Source: Paratrimastix pyriformis (lineage: Eukaryota > Preaxostyla > Paratrimastigidae). Taken from it: 40,000 nucleotides of DNA. The stretch lies in NCBI GenBank assembly GCA_027972325.1, contig JAPMOS010000243.1, forward strand, positions 1 through 40,000, in the 5' to 3' direction. Both the position numbers and the translations under genes were made by a program. Below the pieces are notes generated by a model that saw only the letters and a list, made by a program, of their open reading frames with translations, made no database searches and was not told the origin of the DNA. Numbering within the stretch: the first letter of the stretch is position 1; each line of letters begins with the position of its first letter. Below are positions 30,303 through 39,900 of this stretch, piece after piece.

Positions 30303-30436
30303 TGACTCATTATGTGCCCCAACAACAAGAGAGGAGATGGGACAAGGGGATATTTTTGTTTATTCGAAAAATGGTATGTCATGTACGAAAATGGAGAAAT
30401 CATTTTGTGGGCCGGCATTTGGAAGAGTGGGCCTGA

Positions 30437-30985
30437 ATGCGAGTGCAAGTGTCGCTTTTTTGGGGGGAAGGGTCTCGAAAAATTAGGAGGTTGGGAGAAG
30501 CGCGAAGGAAGAACATAGTTAGTAGGGGGATGATCCAGCAAGTGAGAAATGAGAGGGGTTGGAATAAGCCCCTTCAAGGACTGAAGAAGGGCAAAGAGTT
30601 TTGTCCTAAAAAAAGGGGTCGGCGGCTAGACGCTGATACGAAGAAGGCAATAATGAATGAAATGATGGCGGAGAGAATTGTGGGGGTGACGGAAAAGAGT
30701 GAGAAGATAGAGAAAACGGCCCTCGTGATGGGGCTGGAGGAAAAAGAGGGGAATTTATTTCGGGTAATGTCTTGGAATTGCCGGGGATTAGGAATGCTCG
30801 AGAAGAGGCAAAACGTGAAAATGATAGCTGAAGATAGTGGGGCGGACGTGATTATACCTGGAGGTAGATCAGAAAGGAATGAGGAGACGGGGCGACAGAT
30901 TGAAGAATATCAAGATAGAATGAAAAGGGCTAACCCGAAGGACTTTGGGGAATTGGCGAAAATGATGACGATGGAGGCAAAGTGA
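30437..30985 (+). pseudogene. LINE: leader and endonuclease remnant
   Basis: An open frame of 182 residues. Its basic first half (KKGKEFCPKKRGRRLD near 30588-30640) is of unclear nature. At 30764 an MSWNCRGLGMLEKRQNVK block begins, the N-terminal strand of the LINE endonuclease (family: exonuclease-endonuclease-phosphatase), continuing to ADVIIPGG near 30860, where the typical next block would read with Glu. The rest of the endonuclease is deleted. The end (IEEYQDRMKRANPKDFGELA) looks like the linker normally found between endonuclease and RT. The frame stops with TGA at 30983, and the RT part continues in the same frame directly after it. Confidence 0.7.
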
Positions 30986-31867
30986 GGGAAGGCTCGTGTA
31001 ATTACATCTTTTGGGCTCACTGAACCCTATGAGGTCCAAAGGGGAATCAGTCAGGGAGACCCGCTGTCATGTTTGTTGTTTGTCACATTTATGGAAACAA
31101 TCCTGAGGAGGGTTCATGGAAGGGGATATACTCTGGCAAGCCTTCGAGAAGTGTTGATTCAAGCGTTTGCTGATGATATTATTATTATCACTGAATCAAA
31201 GGAAGAGCTGATAAGAATTGGGAGTGAGGTGGTTGGGATGATACGAGAAGCGTATATGGATATTAATTTTAAGAAGTCAGACTATATGACAAATGATGAT
31301 GATAAGTCGGGGATCATAATTATGGGAGAGGAAGTGAAATGTAAGGCGAAGGGAGAAGGGATCAGGTATCTCGGGATTTGGATCGATGAAGAATTGCACA
31401 TGAAAGTGAATTTTAGGAAGCTCTATGAGAAATTGGCGCAGAAGCTAACTCGAATTGGCGAAGCATACTTTCCGATGCAGGAATTGGGAAAAGTGATTAA
31501 CGAATGCGTGACGCCGTGTTTGCAATATATAGCTCGGAGCATGCCTCTCAGGAAGGTTGAGTTGGATGAGGTGGAGAAGTTGTACTCGAGGAAGATTAGG
31601 GAGGCATTAGGAAATCGTTTGAAAAAGTCGGACCCTGTTGACGTGGTTTATGTGATGAAGGAGAATGGCGGTTTGGGTGTGAAAAAACCAACGGATGTGC
31701 ATGATCAGATAGTGGTGTTGCAGACGGCAAAAAGAGTTGTAGATGATGATCGAATTGAGGGGAAGATTCTGATGGAGGCGAGGGATGAGAAGAGAGAGAA
31801 GGAGAATACAACCTCTTGCTTGTTTAATGACCCGGAGCGATGGTCCCGAGGGGGGTGGCCATCTTTA
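30986..31867 (+). pseudogene. LINE: reverse transcriptase, C-terminal part
   Basis: The RT starts abruptly at a block reading ARVITSFGLTEPYEVQRGIS, followed by QGDPLSCLLFVTFMETIL near 31050-31100, the catalytic FADDIIIITESKEEL near 31167-31210, a KSDYM block, and the RYLGIWIDEE block near 31365-31395. Fingers and the first palm blocks are missing. After the thumb a long helical region (31400-31800) includes ENGGLGVKKPTDVHDQIVVL. The start of this frame without ATG is natural because it follows a premature stop in the same frame. The frame ends at a TAG at 31868, although LINE-like protein sequence continues to about 32030. Confidence 0.85.
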
Positions 31868-32273
31868 TAGAGCGAACCTTGGGTGCTTTTAGTAGACAAG
31901 GAGTACGGATGGAAGTTGGGAGATGGGAGGAAGGTAGCGCCTATGAGAATGATCAGGATTTGGGGACTTGATCACGATACCGAGGGGTCAAAGAAAGAGA
32001 ATGTTTGGGGAAGGATGGACGAGATTAAGCGATTTCGCCACGAGGGATGGTAAATTATTGAGATCACTGACAACTAAATCTGGTGGGAGTAAAGGGGGGA
32101 ATGTTCCTCGGTGGTACACGGAGCTGCTGAAAAAGACTTGTATGCCAGGATACTCGAAGGTGTTGAAAAGACTGAAGAAAGAATATGCACTTGTGATGAA
32201 GGTCGTGGAGAATGGGGTGGGAGTGCAGGAGGAGCGCCAAAGGGCGTGTAATTTGGGTAGGATAGGAAAATCC
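31868..32273 (+). pseudogene. LINE: RT-RNase H linker
   Basis: Linker sequence in more than one frame. One frame gives DKEYGWKLGDGRKVAPMRMI near 31895-31955, and another, open from 31968, gives SGGSKGGNVPRWYTELLKKT near 32080-32135 and EERQRACNLGRIGKSHFF leading into RNase H. At least one frameshift lies between 31960 and 32080. I recognise no domain. Confidence 0.55.
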
Positions 32274-32703
32274 CACTTCTTCACGGATGGATCTTCATGT
32301 AGAGAAGGAAAAATGGTGAGAGGTTCATAGGCGGTGATTGAAAATATAGATGGCAAGTTTGTGAAGAAGGAGGCAAAACGATCGCCGTGGCTAAATCAAA
32401 CCAATAACGAAGCGGAGCTTTATGCGGTTGTAAGAGCGCTGGAGATGGCGGGTGGGGGTGATGTCCAAATTACTACTGATTCGAGGTATGCGATTTCTTG
32501 GGTTCAGAAGGTTAGGAAGGATCGAATGTCGTTGGGGGAATTGGGGATAAAAAAGAATGGGAGTGTACACTTGTTCGACTGAAAAAGGTTGTGGATAATT
32601 ATGTGGGGAAAATTGAAATGGTATGGGTAAAGGGTCATCAAACTGGAGATGCAGTGGATATTCGAGGGAATAATATGGCGGACTCTGAAGCTGGTGAGGC
32701 AAA
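32274..32703 (+). pseudogene. LINE: RNase H
   Basis: RNase HI-type domain. FTDGSS near 32280 gives the first Asp, NNEAELYAVVRALEMAG near 32404-32450 the Glu, TTDSRYAISWV near 32473-32505 the second Asp, and VKGHQTGDAVDIRGNNMADS near 32627-32690 the His and last Asp. All four classic positions are present, but a TAG at 32328 interrupts the frame shortly after the first Asp and a frameshift lies between about 32550 and 32590. It would have removed RNA after target-primed reverse transcription. Confidence 0.85.
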
Positions 32704-33163
32704 TAAATCTGAGAAAGTTGAAGACTGCAGTATGGAATTGGGTGTTATGCTGATCGGTCCAAGTGTCGAAAGAGTACAAGGTGACTATAAGACAAGATTG
32801 GCGAGGTGGCAGAATTGGAGAAAGCTAGAGGGGCTGGGAATGAAGACGAGGAATGCTGTTTTGATGATAAATGATAAGTCAGGAAATGCCGAGATGAACT
32901 GCTCTCGGTTTTGTAGAGAATGCTCGGCTGGGTGGCTTTTCGCAGCTTATTTCCAAAGGATTATGACTAAGGAAAAACAAAGGCAATTCTTCGGTGGGAA
33001 GGAGTTGATGTGTACTTGTGGTCTGAAAGACACATTGGAACATGCAGTTTATGGGTGCTTAAGGGTGCGTGGGATTTGGAGGAGATGGTCCGGGAGATTG
33101 AAAGTGAAGCGGTCATTGAGAAATTGGCGAGGTGGGTGGAAGGACAGTCTCAGATGCTGGTGA
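32704..33163 (+). pseudogene. LINE: zinc-finger-like region after RNase H
   Basis: Following RNase H in one frame are a charged helical part (DYKTRLARWQNWRKLEGLGM near 32780-32840) and a Cys/His block, NCSRFCRECSAGW near 32898-32936, then MCTCGLKDTLEHAVYGCLRV near 33008-33068. The Cys-x-Cys, Glu-His and Gly-Cys pattern resembles the zinc-binding domain found after the RT/RNase H part of many LINEs, where it helps bind RNA or target DNA. After about 33075 the frame becomes Arg/Trp-rich and probably is no longer the true one. Confidence 0.65.
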
Positions 33164-34112
33164 TGTGTCCTGAATATCTAGAGGTGCTCGAGGGGTGGGT
33201 GGGCTGAGAAAGAATGGCTTGGTAGTGCTGGGGAACGGAGGCACAATTTCCCAGGAGTGCATCTGGCTATTATATGAGAGGTGCCGACGGAAATTACTCT
33301 GGAGTAGCTGGGCTGAGTTAATGGTTGAACTGAGAATGAAGTTTGCCGATTGGTTGGTCGGCATGGAGAAGATGGAATGGTGGGGGAGTGTGATACCATG
33401 GGACTTTTCGTCGATATGTGCGGAAGTCTTTTCGTTGAATATGATGCTCCTAAGTCACCCTGTGAGCGTGGATATGTCCTTTAGTGAATTCTGTACAGAG
33501 AATCGTAGTGATGTTTTTTGGTGCTCGATTTGATAGTTTGGCTCAATTTGAAATGGACTATGATATGATGGCGTGTCTGAATGTGGATTTCTCCCTTGAT
33601 GCGGAGATTGGTCGGAGGATATGGGAGGAATTGGTCGGAGGGAGGAAGAGTAGAGCATTCCGATGTGTAGTGGTGGTGGAACATGATGGCCGAGTGGTTA
33701 ATTGGAATGAGAAGGTTGGTATAGGACCTAGGGGGGACGGGGGGACGGGAAGCTTGTGATTGCAGAAATTTTTAAAATGGATGAGAACACCTTCTCTTGC
33801 TGGCCGGGGAACTTTTGGAGGACGGGGAAGAAATACGTCAGGCCGGTAAATCATGTTGTGAGTATAATTGTGTGTGACAATGTGGAAGCGAGGATGAAAT
33901 ATCCGGTGGTGGAAGGTGGGATGGAGAGGATCTATAATTGGCTGGTAAAGCCGAAATACCAGATGGCGGTCTGGGAGGGGTTCCGGACTGGATTTACTCA
34001 AGAAGAAATTGGGTCAAAATTCGGTGGGAAGGTTCTAGTGGGAGGGTGGAAAAGGCTTGTTTATGGGAGATGTTGTGCGGATTATACAAAGAAGACTGAG
34101 GGAATGCTGTAA
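33164..34112 (+). pseudogene. LINE: C-terminal extension, unknown
   Basis: About 950 bp that still look coding but are spread over successive frames. 33195-33533 gives GLRKNGLVVLGNGGTISQEC and an ELMVELRMKFADWLVGMEK helix. 33484-33759 gives FFGARFDSLAQFEMDYDMMA and RKSRAFRCVVVVEHDGRVVN. 33756-34112 gives MDENTFSCWPGNFWRTGKKY and WLVKPKYQMAVWEGFRTGFT. I recognise no domain. It may be a normal C-terminal part of this LINE group or a fused or captured gene. At least two frameshifts separate the parts. Confidence in coding origin is moderate, in function none. Confidence 0.5.
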
Positions 34113-34541
34113 CTATAAGGAGAGTTGGTCGTTACAGACTCTCTATTCCGCGGCAGTTGGATTTTGGATGGGAGAACGGAGAAAGAGTGGCATCAGTTAG
34201 GGATCAGGATTGGGATGAAAAGAATTCTGGAGAAACTTATTGAGGGAAGGAAGGAGGGAGTGGATCGAAGTTTGGAAAGTGGTGATGGTTTGAGTAGAGG
34301 AAGCGGACGGAATCGGTTAGGCGAGGTGGGGAAGAAGGAAGAGGGGTGGAACGATGGTAGAGTGGAGAATAATTGGAGGGAATGGGATGTGCTGGATGAT
34401 GATGAAGGTGAAGATACAACGGGGAGAGAAAAAGGCGGGATGGATGGGGAGGGTGGTGATGATGGGAAAGAAAGGTGGTGGGGTGGGGGACGGGGGATTG
34501 TGGGTGGAAGCAAGATAAAGTGGATGGGGGCAAGAGGAATG
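34113..34541 (+). other. LINE 3' portion, Gly/Glu-rich, no gene recognised
   Basis: Purine-rich DNA with a strong G and A bias on the plus strand. A frame starting near 34125 encodes a charged Gly/Glu/Asp/Arg-rich sequence with WILDGRTEKEWHQLGIRIGM near its start, then low-complexity acidic and Gly-rich runs. It could be the end of the LINE protein or its 3' untranslated region. It is cut at 34541 by the D4 left end. Confidence 0.4.
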
Positions 34542-35546
34542 TTCTCCTTCACGAGTTCGAGAACGAGGGACAGCCTTCGTGGGATAGCCCCAAACAAACC
34601 CAAACCAAGAAAGAGTGAACACTTGCACAGCAAGCACGCAAACGGCACTGACATCAAAATTGATCAAAAGAATTTGACATGTCATGTCAGTGCCGGCAGT
34701 CGACTTGTCCTTTGCGCAATAAGCAAATCGCAACGCATCTTTTATTCCCGGGTTTTCGGGTTTCTATGCTTTTTCAAGAATTTTCGAAGAGTTACTCGAG
34801 AGCTCTGAAGACCTTGCATTTTGTTTCGTCGAGTTGGGTTGACTTTTGGAATGATCTAAGAGATGTCGGCCAACGTGCCGCTCCTTTGGCGCTCTGAAAG
34901 TGCTGGCCTTATTTCAATTGATTTTTCAAGGCCGCCTTGTCACTTTTCAACCCCTGCCTTGTAGCCTTGAACGACTGATCTCATTGATCAACTCATCGCG
35001 TCTCTCTCTTCCCACCTCCTCGTGGGTCGCCGCGTTTTACTTTGTGAGGGTTACAGGCCCTTTTGCCGGCCTCTCAAGGACGGACTGGAGAAGAATCACC
35101 TGGAATCTCAGAATCTGGGTCCTCCTTTCCGGGTCTGTGGCGTCACAATAGCACTCGCTTTATATTTTGTCTTTTACAAACCAAAAACGGAAGGAAACAA
35201 AAACTTCCAAACAAAGATCAGAAAAAACCAAAACGGAAAAGCAAAGAAAGATAGTCTTTATTCCGTTTTCGTGACCGTCCTGCGTGCAACTTTGAACTGG
35301 CTGAGCTCGTTGGGCTTGGGCCAATTTGCGCCATCCTCCGCAAAGACTTTCGGTTGGGGTATCACCCCAGTTTCCTTTGGAATGGCACTGTTCGTTGGTG
35401 CCTGGTCACCGTGACATGCGCTGGAATACTCATTGCTTCGGGACGAAGGATGCCTGCTTGAGGTGTCGGTTCAGTTTCAAAGCAACCTTGATACATACGT
35501 TCACTGACAGACCCACCAGACCACCACGTCACGTTTTGAGCGAATC

Positions 35547-35770
35547 AGTTTGATACTCTGCTCATTCGGCCCCACGGGGCTCGTTCGACACGCCAGCAAC
35601 CTCTGTTGTACAGTCTGTTTAATTCCTTTGAAGGAATTTATTCACTGGTCGATTTGACTTTGCGGTTGAAAGGGCTGACGAATCAGTTCGATACTCTGTT
35701 CGTTCGACCCCACGGTGCTCGTTCAAACTTTTTCATACAGTCTGTTCAATTCCTTTGAAGGAATTTCATC
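35547..35770. repeat. Tandem repeats in D4 left arm
   Basis: Inverted counterpart of the pair at 1174-1413. Both units hold the cagtctgtt-aattcctttg palindromic core and the word cgaatcagtt-gatactctg. The two D4 copies differ here by a short length change, which argues against coding. Confidence 0.65.
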
Positions 35771-37199
35771 ACCAGTGTCATTTGACAGGCGGCTTAGAGG
35801 ATCTCGGAAATGCTGGTGGTCTCTCTTCTGGCCATGTCTCAGACTCTGCGGAGCCACTCAGTCTGTCGAAACACCTGGTTGGCAAATATTTCAGGCCAAA
35901 ATCCTTCATGGTTTTTTCAGGATCGAACAATGAGATGAATGGAATGCTGGGTCAACGGTTATCCGGCGAGGGACGCCCGTGCACTCGCTCTGGGCCCACG
36001 TCAGTGGATGACCTCCGCTATCAGCGTTTAGTCCACGTGTGACTCTGAAATTCGCACGATTACTGGTCACGCGCGCAACTCATTTCGCGCTCAAGTTCTT
36101 CTCAAGCCGGTCTTCCATCTGGGGTTGATTGACCTGGTCGCTCGGGAGGGAGAATATAGCGAACGCTCCGAGTCACTTCTGAACAATCGACCAGTTGTCT
36201 TGTGGGTCTGCACTTGGCATCTTCACGTCGCCCTCTTCATTCCGTGGCCATTCTTTGTGCCAGAGGGCAAACCTCCCACTTCGAACCTCTCACTTCGCCA
36301 GAACGTTTGGCTTCGACCATCTTCGCGTGGCCGTGTTGTCGCGGAGCCCATGTTGTCGCGGGGCAAGGCAGGAGGTCCCATGTCCACCACGCACCGTTCG
36401 ACCAGGGAGCCGACTCATGGCCCTGATGATCTGCGGGCACACAGGCGCGCACGTTCCTGCGGCACAACTCGCAGGATTTTACAACAACGCACACTGCGAG
36501 CTTCTCCCTCTTCAACACACACTGGCGGTTGCAAGAGAGGAGCTTCATCTATTTTGGGCGCGCACCAGGGGAGCAGCCAACTCCCCGGTTTCGGATCGGA
36601 GACACGATGACTCGGTCCGGACTCCATGTCCCACATGGAACCATGGCGGTCGCCACACCACGTTTCAGAGGGCTTATACTCTTTCGGAACGAGGGAAACA
36701 CCCCCCATTGCTCTTTCACACGAAATACGTTTAGGAGGGAAGCATCGTGTGCTCGACATGCCTGGGCCACCACCCCGCGCGGGACCGGGTGAGCATGACG
36801 TTCCCCTGGGGGGGGGGAAGGGCCTGATCTAACAGATGTCCCCCAAGAGGAGGAGACGTTGTACGTTGTACGCTTAAGACATCCATCAGCGGTGTGGGGT
36901 GTTGTCTTCCTCCTTTTCTGTTCTGAATGGGCAACAGCTCGAGGAACTGGTGCGGGGTGTTATCTTTCACCCCCGTTTTCGTTTTGTTGTGGCACAACTG
37001 TGTGGCTTTACCATGGTCGTGGTGGGCACCATGCATCCTCCACATTCAGAATGCGGGGGGGTCGGGGTTTGTTATTCACCGTCGTCTGTTCTGTTTTGAC
37101 AACAGCTCATGTGATTTCATCGTGGGCGTTGTGCCCGTGAACCACCGCGCTCACCCCACCGCACACCTCCCTCTCGCGGGAGGGATATTTGTTGAGCAC

Positions 37200-37740
37200 C
37201 CTGAAGTGGCGATCGATACGTCACCTTTCGTGCTCTCTCCCTGCGGGGTTTGCGTTTTGGTGGGGCTTGGGTTCTTTATACAGAACTCGACGCCTGCACG
37301 GCAAGGGTGCCTCCACCGCTTCACCGGCGCCGGTCGGCGACTGGTGACGAAGAAGCCGCGAGCACGGGGCGAGAACCCTCCTGGGATCTGCGAGGCAAGG
37401 TGCCTGTCGCGGCTCCGTCGTGCTCTGCGTTTCTCTCGACGCGTGCCTTTGGCCCGCGGCATGTCGGACAACGAGTCCTCTCGCTGTTTTGTCCGATCTT
37501 CTTCGTTGTTTTTATTTGCGGGGTCCGACCCGTTGAGGGAAGGATTCCTATGGAGGGTGCCGAGTACGGGAAGACTCGGTGCCCTCGGGGCCTTGAAGGT
37601 TTCGCCCCTCCTTTTGTTTGGCTTCTTCTCTCCCACCTGTTTTTGCTGACCGGTTACAGCGGTGCGTCGGGGTTTTCTCCAGCCTCCTCTTTCCCTGACT
37701 ACACGTGCACCCCCCGGGGCGGGTCGCGACCCGCTTGAGG
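37200..37740 (+). pseudogene. D4 right-arm basic region, second copy
   Basis: This matches 13980-14500 with several one- or two-base length differences, which shift the frames relative to each other. A basic Arg/Lys-rich segment is again encoded around 37300-37520. The length differences suggest that protein coding is not maintained. Confidence 0.35.
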
Positions 37741-37913
37741 AGATGTTTGGGGTTCGCATGGTTGATCATGAATCTCTTCTTCGTTTTCATTGAAACCTTC
37801 GGGAGCTGTGACTCCCAACTGGATTGTTTTTACTGCGTTGCGCGGTACTGACTCCCTTCCCACCTTTCTCTGCGTCGGTGGCTGGCGTGTCGTCGTCCGA
37901 ATGGGCTTATGCT

Positions 37914-38069
37914 TAAAGGACAAGTCGACTGCCGGCACTGACATGACATGTCAAATTCTTTTTGATCAATTTTTGGATGTCAGTGCCGTTTTGCGTGCTT
38001 GCTGTGCAAGTGTTCACTCTTTCTTGGTTTGGGTTTGTTGGGGAAGAGATTACTCGGCTATCCCACCAA
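37914..38069 (+). repeat. D4 terminal inverted repeat, right end
   Basis: aaaggacaagtcgactgccg to the tip at 38069. The ggcactgacat and atgtcagtgcc words form a perfect 11 bp stem with a loop of about 34 bases. The same stem is present at the left end (2248-2305 and, inverted, 34640-34700). Confidence 0.8.
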
Positions 38070-38230
38070 TGAGGGGGGTGAGAGGGAGGAAGATTCAGTT
38101 GAGATTGAAACTGTAAGAAATAATGGGGACAGTAGCGTGTTACTTCGCTCAGAGAGTACTGAGTACTCCTGTGAGCGGTGTATGCCACTGTACCGTTGCC
38201 ATGGACTCTACCCATGGCAATAGGTTTTTG
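38070..38230 (+). other. LINE-like sequence resuming after D4
   Basis: The bases after the D4 right end (atgaggggggtgagagggag and on) have the same G and A bias as the LINE tail before D4 at 34500-34541. The simplest reading is that D4 inserted into the LINE 3' portion and that the LINE or its flank continues here. The similarity is of composition only. Confidence 0.4.
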
Positions 38231-38237
38231 GGAGTAG

Positions 38238-38384
38238 GAGAGGAGGAGGAGGAGGAGGAGGAGGAGGAGGAGGAGGTGGAGGGAGGAGCGGGAGGAGGAG
38301 GAGCGGGAGGAGGAGGAGCGGGAGGAGGAGGAGCGGGAGGAGGAGGAGCGGGAGGAGGAGGAGGAGGAGGAGGAGGATGCGCAC
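38238..38384 (+). repeat. GGA microsatellite with agcgggaggaggagg minisatellite
   Basis: A perfect purine tract of gga and gag triplets at 38240-38275 leads into a tandem array of a 15 bp agcgggaggaggagg unit (about four to five copies, about 38286-38355) and further gga triplets to 38377. All purine on one strand for about 140 bp, so triplex or G-quadruplex forms are possible. The poly-Glu and poly-Gly frames are artefacts. Confidence 0.9.
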
Positions 38385-39304
38385 CTCCGCACTGACCCGT
38401 CAAGGCCCGTGTCACGTTGGCCGCGCAATTGCAGCACTGTGCAGCGAGGTCGCTTTCACAGTCAGGGCCGGCCCGTGGCGGCGCGTTTGGGATGGCCAGA
38501 AATGTTGGGACCACGAATGCAAGTTTGTCTGGCGTCAAAGTCCCTGCATGGCGAAGATAACGTCACAGAAATGTCATAAAGATGGCCGATGGCCGAGTGT
38601 CGGACCAACGACTGCAGATACACTGAACGAACTTCACAGGCGCCTTCCTCGCCAGGTGGCTCGGACACGCAGCCAGGAAGGTGAAAAGATGCTTTTGAGG
38701 CAACGAGTCTCAATGCCTATCGAGAAGGAATGACGTGAGTTCGGAGTGGGGTTCAGACCTTTTGTGACTGTCGAAGAAGAATCAACATAGTATCAGCCAA
38801 TCAATCCAAGGCTCCTTGAAAAACGCTCGTCTGACTCGGTCCCATGCATTGAACTTCAACAAATTTGGGGCGCCGCCCAAAGAGAAAACTAAAAAACTCC
38901 TCAGAGTGTATATGTCAGCTTAGTGGGGCATCAGCGAACAGGAAGAACAAAGAATTCAAGCCGGACCGGAAAGCGGAGAATCGCCGAGTGCAGAACCCTG
39001 GGGCGTTGGCAGATGCGACGGCAAGGCTCTCCTTTGGTCAGCTGTTCGCCGGTCACTCACAAAATCACCACTCAACGAAGGGTTCTTTTTGAAACGGTTT
39101 CTCCATTTTTCCTCTGTTGACCGTTTGCTGGACGCCATGAGTTTTTTCTATTCTCCAACATCAGCCCTGAACATCACACGTTGCGTTGTTTTGGATGTGA
39201 TGGGTCTGTCCCCACCTTTTCCAAGAAAAAAAACTAACCCAACTTCCTTACCGCGGTTTCGAATTGATCTTGGACTCCCGATGTTGTGGTATAGCCGATG
39301 CACT
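38385..39304. other. No gene recognised
   Basis: Mixed-composition DNA. An ATG-started frame at 38377-38733 (118 residues, including AGPWRRVWDGQKCWDHECKF and a basic end) has no domain I know, and its first codons lie in the microsatellite edge, so I do not call it a gene. A T-rich stretch (39088-39150) and an A-run (39228-39235) are the only other patterns. It may be decayed repeat sequence or true flanking DNA. Confidence 0.4.
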
Positions 39305-39900
39305 GGCAGGCAAGAATCCGGCCGTCCTGAAGGACCCTTTTTGCGAAACGACTCACCAGTTCGTGCACCCACCGGGCAGCCATCTCCAAGTCCGCCAAAC
39401 TTTGAACCTGCGGGTTGATCCATTGGGACCGCCCCGCCCCCCCTTCCCCCCCCTTCCCGCCCAAGATGCATCCCCCCACCATGGCTACCCGACCCACGTC
39501 CCCACCCTCACCATTTTCTGAGCTCCCCGCCGATGCCGTCATCGCACCTCCGAACCCATTTCCCACCCAGGACTCCCCCAACCCACCCATGCCTCTGACC
39601 CCTCCCACCCCGACCGATCCCCCCCCCCCACCACCACCCAACCAAGCCCCCACCCATGTCTTCCCAACCCCACTCATGCTTTCCCGCCCCACCCCACCCA
39701 TGTCTCCGACACCCATACCCTTCCCCCCTCCACTCGACCCATGCCTCCCACCCTCCCACCCTCCCCAGCAGGCAAAAATCCGGCCTCGCTGAACCAGCCG
39801 TCCGTTTCTGCGAATCGACACGCCATTTCTTGGTGCCGCCGGGCAGCCGCCTCAGAGGTCTCCAAGTCCGCTCAACCTTGAACCCGCACATGGATGCTGA
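39305..39900. repeat. Diverged direct repeat around a pyrimidine tract
   Basis: The block at about 39305-39420 (ggcaggcaagaatccggcc, then ccgggcagcc-tctccaagtc, then ttgaacc-gc) recurs at about 39768-39890 with moderate divergence, a spacing of about 463 bp. Between them, 39421-39765 is a strongly C-rich pyrimidine tract with ccaccc and cccatg words. The proline-rich frames across it reflect composition. The pattern suggests a larger tandem repeat that continues past the window end. Confidence 0.6.

Larger units (their letters stand above)
30303..34541 (+). mobile_element. LINE (non-LTR retrotransposon), degenerate
   Basis: A plus-strand LINE, AT-richer than the DIRS elements and with a purine-rich coding strand. 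In order it shows an ORF1-like or leader part, a remnant of the apurinic-type endonuclease, a partial RT, an RNase H, a Cys/His zinc-finger-like block, a long C-terminal extension and a Gly/Glu-rich tail. RNase H behind the RT points to an I-like or some L1-like group; I cannot assign a clade. It has lost large internal parts (most of the endonuclease and the first half of the RT) and has stops and frameshifts. It is flanked by the D2 right end (30302) and the D4 left end (34542), and seems to continue after D4 at 38070. No poly-A tail is visible. Confidence 0.8.
34542..38069 (+). mobile_element. D4, whole coding-less DIRS-like element
   Basis: A 3,528 bp element whose left tip (ttctccttcacgag at 34542) and right tip (ggctatcccacca at 38069) are both predicted by the D4 internal complementary region at 13098-13225. 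Terminal inverted repeats lie at about 34590-34730 and 37914-38045. Left arm 34542-36850 is the inverted copy of 1-2402, and right arm 36890-38069 the direct copy of 13690-14845. No RT, RNase H or recombinase is present, so it could only have moved with help from another element. The same three bases, atg, stand on both sides. It interrupts the LINE. It appears short rather than old. Confidence 0.75.

Noticed and set aside
1-36850. The whole window as one giant mobile element with 2.3 kb inverted ends
   Set aside because: The D4 complementary region shows that 34542-38069 is an element in its own right, and 1-2402 is one arm of another copy; the inner contents are separate elements with their own ends.
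38149-38538. Proline- and serine-rich frames across the GGA tract
   Set aside because: Pure microsatellite translation.
38377-38733. A 118-residue frame as a host gene
   Set aside because: It starts in the microsatellite edge, has no domain, and no splice or conservation evidence supports it.
39415-39792. A 125-residue proline-rich frame like an extensin or cell-wall protein
   Set aside because: It follows a C-rich pyrimidine tract, has no signal peptide and no regular hydroxyproline-type repeat.
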